From Alphaproteobacteria bacterium (GTDB taxonomy: Bacteria > Pseudomonadota > Alphaproteobacteria > Caulobacterales > Caulobacteraceae), in NCBI GenBank assembly GCA_018895795.1, contig JAHINZ010000074.1, positions 1 to 12,802 on the forward strand: a stretch of DNA of 12,802 bases, read 5' to 3'. This document shows positions 5,175-11,156 of this stretch, one piece after another. The position numbers and the translations under genes were made by a program. Position 1 is the first letter of the stretch; each line of letters starts with the position of its first letter. The notes under the pieces were generated by a model. The model searched no databases. It saw nothing but the letters and a program-made list of their open reading frames with translations, and was not told the origin of the DNA.

Positions 5175-5951
5175 ATGGCCGACGGAGCCACGTCCATCAG
5201 CACGTCCCTCAAGGGCAAGGTCAGCGACGCCGAGTGGCAGGCGCGGGTCGATCTCGCCGCGCTCTATCGTCTCGTCGCCGTCCATGGCTGGGACGACATG
5301 ATCTTCACGCACATCTCGGCCCGTGTGCCCGGGCCCGAGCACCACTTCCTGATCAACCCCTACGGCCTGTTTTTCGGCGAGATGACCGCCTCGGCCCTGG
5401 TCAAGGTCGACCTGGACGGCAATGTCATCGACAAGACGCCCTATTTCATCAATCCGGCGGGTTTCACGATCCATTCGGCCGTCCACGCCGCGCGCGAAGA
5501 CGCCCATTTCGTGATGCATCTGCACACGGACCAGGGCGTGGCGGTCTCAACTCACAAGGAAGGCCTGATGCCTTTGGCGCAACAGGCGCTAATTGTCTTG
5601 CCTCAACTCGCCTATCACGACTATGAAGGCATTGCGCTCAACCTTGACGAAAGAGAACGGCTTGTCGCCGATCTCGGCGCCAAGAAGCTGATGATGCTTC
5701 GAAACCACGGCACGTTGTCCGCGGGTTCGACCGCGGCCGAGTGCTGGATGGGGATGTTTTTCCTGGAGCGCGCGTGCAAGCAGCAGGTGATGGCCCTCTC
5801 GGCGGGACGCGACAACGTCATGATGGCGCCCGAGCACGCCCAGGCCGAGGTGCGCGGTCAGACGGGCGGCGGTCTGGGCATGATCGCGGGCCTGGCCTGG
5901 CCTGGCTGCCTGCGTCAGCTCGATCGGGAGTCGCCCGGCTACGCCGACTGA
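5175..5951 (+). CDS. Class II aldolase/adducin family protein
   Basis: 258 residues; ATG 5175 is supported by an excellent AGGAGGAGG at 5161-5169. The fold is the zinc-dependent class II aldolase/adducin domain: WQARVDLAALYRLVAVHGWDDMIFTHISAR (21-50), INPYGLFFGEMTAS (60-73), NPAGFTIHSAVHAAREDAHFVMHLHT (93-118) and LRNHGTLSAG (175-184). His115, His117 and His178 stand where fuculose-phosphate aldolase has its zinc ligands. Aligned by eye to that enzyme, the catalytic glutamate (its Glu73) falls on Gly96, and the local AGFTIHSAVH is closer to the adducin head domain, so aldol cleavage by the standard mechanism is doubtful. The protein could still bind metal and act as an epimerase, decarboxylase or binding protein. 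TTGACG at 5112-5117 is a possible -35 box for this gene, but no matching -10 is convincing. A strong terminator follows the stop by 16-24 bp. Confidence 0.88.
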   Translation: MADGATSISTSLKGKVSDAEWQARVDLAALYRLVAVHGWDDMIFTHISARVPGPEHHFLINPYGLFFGEMTASALVKVDLDGNVIDKTPYFINPAGFTIHSAVHAAREDAHFVMHLHTDQGVAVSTHKEGLMPLAQQALIVLPQLAYHDYEGIALNLDERERLVADLGAKKLMMLRNHGTLSAGSTAAECWMGMFFLERACKQQVMALSAGRDNVMMAPEHAQAEVRGQTGGGLGMIAGLAWPGCLRQLDRESPGYAD

Positions 5952-5967
5952 CCTTTGGATTCGACCG

Positions 5968-6011
5968 AAAAGACGCCGCCGCGATCCTGGTGATCGCGGC
6001 GGCTTTTCTTT
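5968..6011 (+). terminator. Intrinsic terminator after the aldolase-family gene
   Basis: A perfect 12-bp inverted repeat, GCCGCCGCGATC (5975-5986) and GATCGCGGCGGC (5992-6003), closes a 5-nt loop and is followed by TTTTCTTT (6004-6011). AAAAG (5968-5972) lies before it, so it could also act in reverse. It starts 24 bp after the aldolase-family stop. Unusually, it also lies within the signal-peptide coding region of the next gene. Confidence 0.85.
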
Positions 6012-6748
6012 GCGGTCTGGGCGGCTTAGGCGGGCAGGCGTCAGCCGGCGCCTGGCCCGCGCCGCCGGGCGAAACCCAGATCATCGCCAAATACGAGCAG
6101 CAGTCGGCCAGGCGGGGTTTTGGCGCCGACGGCGCCGTTGGCGATCTCGATCATCGTCAGGACGAAACCGCTTCGCTCTTCGTCGAGCACGGCCTGACCG
6201 ACCGTCTGACGCTGCAGGCCAAGGCTGGACTGACGCGCGGTCAGGACGCCTTCGTCCGCTACAGCGGACGAGGCCCTGTCGAACTGGGTCTTCGCTACGC
6301 CGTGCTGAAGACGCCGCGTGGCGTGGCGGCCGTCTATGTGGGCGCAGCCGACGCGGGCGCTGGTCGCAACGCCGGCTACGCCGCGCCAGGGAAGGGCGAG
6401 GCCGATCTGGAGGCAAGGCTGCTTGCTGGACGATCAGTGGTGACGCGACATGGAGAAATCTTCGCCGACTTGCAGGTCGCCCGCCTGCGGCGTTCGGGCC
6501 TCGCCAATGAGACGCGGTTGGACGCGACCCTGGGTTTTCGCCCCAGCGGCAAATGGCTGATGCTGGCCCAGACCTATGCCGGGGAGGCGGATCGGCGGCC
6601 GCTGAAATCCAGGTGGCTCAAGGCCGAACTGTCGGCCGTGCGCAGCTTCGGCGGCTGGGGCGTGCAGGCGGGGTGGCGGGAAACCGTGGCCGGACGGGAG
6701 ATCCCAAAGGATCGCGGCGTCGTGCTGGGGATCTGGCGCGGGTTCTGA
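5990..6748 (+). CDS. Probable outer-membrane beta-barrel protein
   Basis: The frame encodes a signal peptide (hydrophobic AILVIAAAFLCGLGGLGG, then QASA before GAWPAP, a good signal peptidase I site) and about 225 residues of short alternating strands: ETQIIAKYEQQ, ETASLFVEHGLTDRLTLQAKAGLT, GPVELGLRYAVLKT, GVAAVYVGAADAG, GEIFADLQVARL, NETRLDATLGFRP, KWLMLAQTYAGE, SRWLKAELSAVRSFG, WGVQAGWRETVAG, and the last strand DRGVVLGIWRGF ending in Phe, as in outer-membrane proteins that use the BAM beta-signal. The start is uncertain. The only canonical start that keeps most of the signal peptide is GTG 5990, which sits in the terminator loop and loses the basic n-region (FDRKDAAA). A CTG at 5948, overlapping the aldolase stop as CTGA, would restore it. 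The further upstream ATG at 5741 would overlap the aldolase gene by over 200 bp and is rejected. Function unknown; it may be a small pore or a transporter-like barrel. Confidence 0.65.
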   Translation: MIAAAFLCGLGGLGGQASAGAWPAPPGETQIIAKYEQQSARRGFGADGAVGDLDHRQDETASLFVEHGLTDRLTLQAKAGLTRGQDAFVRYSGRGPVELGLRYAVLKTPRGVAAVYVGAADAGAGRNAGYAAPGKGEADLEARLLAGRSVVTRHGEIFADLQVARLRRSGLANETRLDATLGFRPSGKWLMLAQTYAGEADRRPLKSRWLKAELSAVRSFGGWGVQAGWRETVAGREIPKDRGVVLGIWRGF

Positions 6749-6769
6749 ACATTTCAGAACTGAAATGTT
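6748..6769. promoter_or_regulatory. Perfect palindrome, probable operator of the RND pump operon
   Basis: AACATTTCAG (6748-6757), AA, CTGAAATGTT (6760-6769): two perfect 10-bp arms with a 2-bp centre. It starts at the last base of the barrel gene's stop and lies 45 bp before the adaptor ATG. Size and symmetry fit a dimeric repressor such as the TetR-type regulators that usually control RND pumps. No such regulator is in the window, so it must be encoded elsewhere. It is AT-rich and has no T-tract suited to a terminator. Confidence 0.7.
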
Positions 6770-6788
6770 GCGTCATCGTGCTGATACT
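6760..6788 (+). promoter_or_regulatory. Candidate housekeeping promoter for the RND pump operon
   Basis: CTGAAA (6760-6765) and GATACT (6783-6788) each match four of six positions of the -35 and -10 consensus and are 17 bp apart. The -35 box is inside the right arm of the palindrome, so a bound repressor would block RNA polymerase. Transcription would begin near 6795. Confidence 0.45.
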
Positions 6789-6813
6789 GGACGTAGGTTT
6801 AGGGGGGCGGCAT

Positions 6814-8004
6814 ATGTCCTCGCACCTAGTCCGTCCGCCGAATCCCTCGGTGATTGGAGCCGTTTCGTTGATCCGCAGACATTTCTTCCTCTTTGCCGCG
6901 CTGGCCGCGGTTGTCCTGATGCTCGTCGTCGGCGGCCTGAAGTTGGCGTTCGGCGCGAAGGCGGCGGGACAGGGCGGGCCTGTCGGTCGCGCCACCAACG
7001 TGTCGGCGGTCGTCGTTGCGGAGAGGCCCTTTATCGACCGCATCGAGGTGCTCGGCGTCGCCAAAGGTCGGCAATCGGTGACCATCACCTCCAATACCGC
7101 GGAGTTGATCACGGCCGTGCACTTCACGGACGGTCAGGCCGTGGCGCGCGGACAAGTGCTGGTCGATCTGAAGTCGGCCAGCGAGGACGCCGGTATCGCC
7201 GAGGCCGGGGTGCGTCTGGCCCAGGCCGAACGTGACTATCAGCGCTGGAAGACCCTGGCCGATCGCGGCGTCGCGCCGCGCGTCTCGGCCGAGCAATATC
7301 TCGCCGCCCGCGAAACCGCCAAGGCGGGGGTCGCCTCGGCGCAAGCCCAGAAGCTGGACCGGGTGATCCGCGCGCCTTTCGCCGGCCGGGTCGGTATTTC
7401 TGACGTCGCGCCCGGCATGCTGATCAGCCCAGGCACGGCCATCGTCACGCTCGACGACGTTTCGCTCATCCGCGTCGATTTCTCGGTGCCGGACCGCTAT
7501 CTGGCTTCGATGCGCGAAGGTCTGCCGATCTCGGCGCGACCCGACGCCCTGCCGGGCGAGACCTTCGTCGGCCGCATCGCCCAGATCGACACGCGGATTG
7601 ATCCCACCACCCGCGCGGTGAAAGCCCGCGCCGAGTTCCCCAATCCGGGCGGCCGGCTGAAGCCTGGCATGCTGGTCAAGGTTTCCATCGACCAGGGTCA
7701 ACGGACCGCGGCCGCCGTGCCGGAAGCCGCGGTGCAGTTCGAAGGAACCCAGGCGTCGGTCTTCGTGATCGCCAAGGGACCCAAGGGCCAAGTGGCCCGG
7801 CGCACGTCAGTCGATACCGGCCTGTCGGCCGGCGGCTTCGTGGAAATCCGCTCTGGCGTGAAGTCCGGCGACAAGATCGTCGCCGACGGCCTCAACCGCA
7901 TCCAGGACGGCGCGCCGATCAGCGACCGGCCGGGCGGGGGCGGCCCCGGCGGCAAGGGAATGGGTCCGGCCGGCGCCGGCGGCGCTGAGCGCAAGGCGCG
8001 CTGA
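6814..8004 (+). CDS. RND efflux periplasmic adaptor (membrane fusion) protein
   Basis: 396 residues from ATG 6814, preceded by AGGGGGG at 6 nt. It links an inner-membrane RND pump to an outer-membrane channel. An uncleaved N-terminal anchor FFLFAALAAVVLMLVVGG lies at about 24-41; there is no lipobox cysteine, so this is not a lipoprotein. The two lipoyl halves are at about 83-118 (QSVTITSNTAELITAVHFTDGQAVARGQVLVDL) and 183-213 (VIRAPFAGRVGISDVAPGMLISPGTAIVTL), with a short coiled-coil hairpin between (about 123-180). The beta-barrel domain follows (VDFSVPDRYLASMREG to LKPGMLVKV), then the membrane-proximal domain. The tail is Gly-rich (about 373-390). An alternative TTG start at 6868 with GGAG 8 nt upstream would give MIRRHFFLF, a more usual N-terminus. 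The TGA overlaps the permease ATG (TGATG). No outer-membrane factor gene is adjacent. Confidence 0.93.
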   Translation: MSSHLVRPPNPSVIGAVSLIRRHFFLFAALAAVVLMLVVGGLKLAFGAKAAGQGGPVGRATNVSAVVVAERPFIDRIEVLGVAKGRQSVTITSNTAELITAVHFTDGQAVARGQVLVDLKSASEDAGIAEAGVRLAQAERDYQRWKTLADRGVAPRVSAEQYLAARETAKAGVASAQAQKLDRVIRAPFAGRVGISDVAPGMLISPGTAIVTLDDVSLIRVDFSVPDRYLASMREGLPISARPDALPGETFVGRIAQIDTRIDPTTRAVKARAEFPNPGGRLKPGMLVKVSIDQGQRTAAAVPEAAVQFEGTQASVFVIAKGPKGQVARRTSVDTGLSAGGFVEIRSGVKSGDKIVADGLNRIQDGAPISDRPGGGGPGGKGMGPAGAGGAERKAR

Positions 8005-11000
8005 TGATTTCGGATCTTTCTGTCCGCCGGCCGGTCTTCGCCGCCGTCGCGGCGATCATCCTCTGCGTCATCGGGCTGGCGGCCTTCACCAGCCTGCCGA
8101 TCCGCGAACTGCCTAACGTCGATCCGCCGGTGGTTTCGGTGTCGACCTCCTATCGCGGCGCCTCGGCCGAGGTGATCGAGGAGCGCATCACCCAGGTGAT
8201 CGAGCGCCAGGTGTCGGGCATCCAGGGCATTGATCGCGTCAATTCCTCATCGCGCGACGGCCGCTCGCAGATCAGCATCACCTTCACGCTCGATCGTGAC
8301 CTGGACGACGCCGCCAATGACGTGCGCGACGCGGTCAGCCGGGTCTCGGCCAATCTGCCCGATCAGGCCGACCCGCCGCAGATCGCCAAGGCCAATGCCG
8401 ACAGTTCGCCAATCATCATCCTCAACCTGACCTCGACCACCCTGTCGTCGCTGGAACTGGCCGACTACGCCGATCGCTATCTGATTGAACGCATGTCGAC
8501 GGTGCCGGGCGTCGCCCAGGCCGGCCTTGCCGGGCAGCTCTATGCGATGCGCATCTGGCTCAACCCCGACGCCATGGCCGCGCGCGGCGTGACGGTGGAT
8601 GATGTCGAGGCGGCGCTGAACAGCCAGAACGTCGAGCTCCCGGCCGGATCACTGGAAAGCGAGACGAAGGACTTCACCATCCGGGTGAGCCGGGATTATT
8701 CCAAGCCCGAAGACTTCGCCAGACTGCCATTGCGGGCGGCCAACGCCAGCGGTTTCGTGGTCCGTCTGGGCGATGTGGCGCGGGTGGAGGAAGGCTCGAA
8801 CGAGCGCCGCCGGATCTTCCGCGGCAACGGCGCCAATCAGGTCGGTATTTTCCTGACGCGCCAATCCCAGGCCAACGATGTCGCCATCTCAAAGGTGGTG
8901 GATCGGGAGATCTCGGCGATCAATCAGACGCTGCCGGCCGGCACGCGCCTGATCAAGGCCGTCGACAACTCGATCTTCACGGCCGAGGCGATCCATGAGG
9001 TCTGGGTCACCATGGGCATTTCGATCGGCCTGGTGGCCCTGGTGAATCTGGTGTTCCTGGGCAGCTGGCGATCGGCGCTGATCCCGTCGATCGTTGCGCC
9101 GATCTGTATCCTGTCGACCTTCATCGTCCTGGCCCCGCTGGGCTTCTCGCTGAACCTGCTGACCCTGCTGGCCCTGGTTCTGGCGGTCGGACTGGTGGTC
9201 GATGACGCCATCGTCGTGGTTGAAAATATCCAACGCCGCGTCGATGAAGGCGAGCCGGCCCCGGTCGCCGCCCTGCGGGGGACGCGCCAGGTGTTCTTCG
9301 CGGTGGTCGCCACCACCGTCGTGCTGATCTCGGTGTTCGCGCCGTTGATGTTCTTGCCCGGCTACACCGGCCGACTGTTTGTCGAACTGGCCGTGGCCAT
9401 CGCGGCGGCGGTGGTGTTCTCGGCCCTGCTGGCGTTCACGCTGTCGCCGATGCTGGCCTCGAAGCTGCTCAAGCCGGCCAGCAATTCGGGCTGGCTGGCC
9501 CGGCGCGTCGACCGGGCGATGGACAAGCTGCGGGACAGCTATCGTCATTCTCTGGAAGGCCTGCTGGCCGCGCGCGCCGCCGGTTGGGCGACGGGCGCCG
9601 TGGTGATCGTCCTGGCCCTGGCCGCCCTGGGCCTGTTCACGCTGTTGCCCAAGGAAATGGTCCCGGCCGAGGATCGCGGACGCGTCGATATCTCGATCAG
9701 CGGCCCAGAGGGCGCGGGCTTCGACTATACCGCAAAGGCCGCCAACGAGGTCGAGCGCCAGCTCGAGAAATATCGCGCCGACGGCGTGGCCGAGCGCACC
9801 ATCATCGCGGTGCCGCGCTTCGGCCAAGGCCAGTTCAGCACCGGCAGCGGCGTCCTGATTCTCAAGGGCTGGGGCGAACGCAACAAGACCGCCGATGAGA
9901 TCGCGGCCGACCTGAACAAGACCTTGAGCAAGATCACCGGCGTACGCGCCGTTGCCAGTGTTCGCGGCGCCTTCCAGCGCGGCGGCGGCGGCGGCGGTGG
10001 CACCAATGTCGACCTGATCGCCGTCGGCAACGACTATGTGGAATTGGCCAACTGGCTCAAGCCCATGTTGGAAGCGGCTCAGGACAATCCAGGCCTGTCG
10101 CGGCCGCGGCTCGACTACGAGCCGACCTCACCGCGCCTGTCGGTCCAGATCGATCGCGACAAGGCCGCCAGCCTCGGCATTTCGGCCCAGTCGATCGGCA
10201 GGGCGCTGGAGACCATGTTCGGGTCGCGTCGCGCCACCACCTACATCAAGAACGGCCAGGAATATGACGTGATCCTGCAGTCGTCTCTGGAACAGCGACG
10301 CAGCGTGGCCGATCTGGATCAACTGCAGGTCCGTGCCCAGTCCGGCACGCTGGTGCCGTTGTCGACCGTGGTGACCACCCAACTGCGCGGCGACACGCCC
10401 GACCGGCCTCGCGTCGACCGACTGCGCGCGGTGACCCTGACGGCGCAGCTGTCGCCAGGCTACACCGTGGCCGATGCGGTGACGTTCCTGCAGGCTCAAG
10501 CCGATGCCCGGCCCGCGCCGGGCGTCAGCATCAAGTGGGGCGGCCAGGCCAAGGACTATCTCGAAGCGTCCGGCGCCGTCGGCGTGGCTTTCGGCCTGGC
10601 CCTGCTGCTGGTCTTCCTGGTGCTGGCCGCGCAGTTCGAAAGCTGGATCCACCCTGCGGTGATCATGATGACCGTGCCGCTGGCGGTGCTGGGCGGACTT
10701 TTCGGCCTGCTGATGACCGGTTCGACCATCAACACCTACAGCCAGATCGGCCTGATCATTCTGGTCGGCATCGCCGCCAAGAACGGCATCCTGATCGTCG
10801 AGTTCGCCAACCAGCTGCGCGATCAGGGCTTGAAGGTGAAGGAGGCGGTGATCGAGGCCGCCGCCCTGCGCCTGCGTCCGATCATCATGACCTCGATCGC
10901 CACGGCCATGGGCGCGCTGCCGCTGGTTCTGTGGACCGGGGCGGGGGCCGGCAGCCGCAAGACGATCGGCGCCGTAATCTTCATGGGCGCGATCTTCGCC

Positions 11001-11141
11001 ACCCTGCTGACCCTGTTCGTTGTGCCGGTATTCTACAACCTGCTGGCGCGGTTCACGAAGTCTCCGGAGTGGACGGCGCGGCAGATCGAGGACTATGAAA
11101 CCCAGGAAGCAAACGGTGAGGGGCAAACCTCACCGGAATAA
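8004..11141 (+). CDS. HAE1-family RND multidrug efflux permease (AcrB/MexF-like)
   Basis: 1045 residues, the expected length of a proton-driven RND pump; it exports drugs or hydrophobic metabolites from periplasm and inner membrane. It starts ISDLSVRRPVFAAVAAIILCVIG (helix 1), followed by the family signature LPIRELPNVDPPVVSVSTSYRGASAEVIE. Helices 2-6 cover about 335-490, with GLVVDDAIVVVENI on helix 4 carrying the proton-relay pair Asp400-Asp401. Helix 7 is about 525-545, and helices 8-12 are about 858-1020, with the partner lysine in GIAAKNGILIVEF (Lys926). Two large porter loops lie between, including PAEDRGRVDISISGPEGAG. A run of seven glycines near 657-663 is in the second porter loop. 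The ATG overlaps the adaptor stop and has AAGG 7 nt upstream, so the two are translated as a pair. The C-terminal coding end contains bases that can mask the next gene's ribosome binding site. Substrate cannot be told from sequence. Confidence 0.96.
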   Translation: MISDLSVRRPVFAAVAAIILCVIGLAAFTSLPIRELPNVDPPVVSVSTSYRGASAEVIEERITQVIERQVSGIQGIDRVNSSSRDGRSQISITFTLDRDLDDAANDVRDAVSRVSANLPDQADPPQIAKANADSSPIIILNLTSTTLSSLELADYADRYLIERMSTVPGVAQAGLAGQLYAMRIWLNPDAMAARGVTVDDVEAALNSQNVELPAGSLESETKDFTIRVSRDYSKPEDFARLPLRAANASGFVVRLGDVARVEEGSNERRRIFRGNGANQVGIFLTRQSQANDVAISKVVDREISAINQTLPAGTRLIKAVDNSIFTAEAIHEVWVTMGISIGLVALVNLVFLGSWRSALIPSIVAPICILSTFIVLAPLGFSLNLLTLLALVLAVGLVVDDAIVVVENIQRRVDEGEPAPVAALRGTRQVFFAVVATTVVLISVFAPLMFLPGYTGRLFVELAVAIAAAVVFSALLAFTLSPMLASKLLKPASNSGWLARRVDRAMDKLRDSYRHSLEGLLAARAAGWATGAVVIVLALAALGLFTLLPKEMVPAEDRGRVDISISGPEGAGFDYTAKAANEVERQLEKYRADGVAERTIIAVPRFGQGQFSTGSGVLILKGWGERNKTADEIAADLNKTLSKITGVRAVASVRGAFQRGGGGGGGTNVDLIAVGNDYVELANWLKPMLEAAQDNPGLSRPRLDYEPTSPRLSVQIDRDKAASLGISAQSIGRALETMFGSRRATTYIKNGQEYDVILQSSLEQRRSVADLDQLQVRAQSGTLVPLSTVVTTQLRGDTPDRPRVDRLRAVTLTAQLSPGYTVADAVTFLQAQADARPAPGVSIKWGGQAKDYLEASGAVGVAFGLALLLVFLVLAAQFESWIHPAVIMMTVPLAVLGGLFGLLMTGSTINTYSQIGLIILVGIAAKNGILIVEFANQLRDQGLKVKEAVIEAAALRLRPIIMTSIATAMGALPLVLWTGAGAGSRKTIGAVIFMGAIFATLLTLFVVPVFYNLLARFTKSPEWTARQIEDYETQEANGEGQTSPE

Positions 11142-11152
11142 TCTGGGTGAGG
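11114..11152 (+). promoter_or_regulatory. Alternative hairpins at the permease/ThDP-enzyme junction
   Basis: GGTGAGG occurs at 11115-11121 and again at 11146-11152, where it is the Shine-Dalgarno of the next gene. Between them CCTCACC (11128-11134) is complementary to both. The first pairing (8 bp counting C11114 with G11135, loop GGCAAA) leaves the Shine-Dalgarno free. The second (7 bp, 11-nt loop holding the permease TAA) masks it. There is no T-tract, so a terminator is unlikely. Ribosomes ending the permease would cover CCTCACC and free the site. Confidence 0.5.
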
Positions 11153-11156
11153 AAGC

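Noticed and set aside
5741..5989. Upstream ATG extension of the barrel gene (335 aa in total)
   Set aside because: It would overlap the aldolase-family gene by more than 200 bp, and the added sequence is Arg/Gly-rich shadow of that gene placed before a clear signal peptide.
6826..7791. 321-codon minus-strand frame
   Set aside because: It lies opposite the RND adaptor gene and has the typical His/Arg/Gly-rich make-up of antisense frames.
8889..9827. 312-codon minus-strand frame, and a 332-codon one at 10128-11126
   Set aside because: Both lie opposite the RND permease and are Gln/Arg/His-rich, with no domain or start signal.
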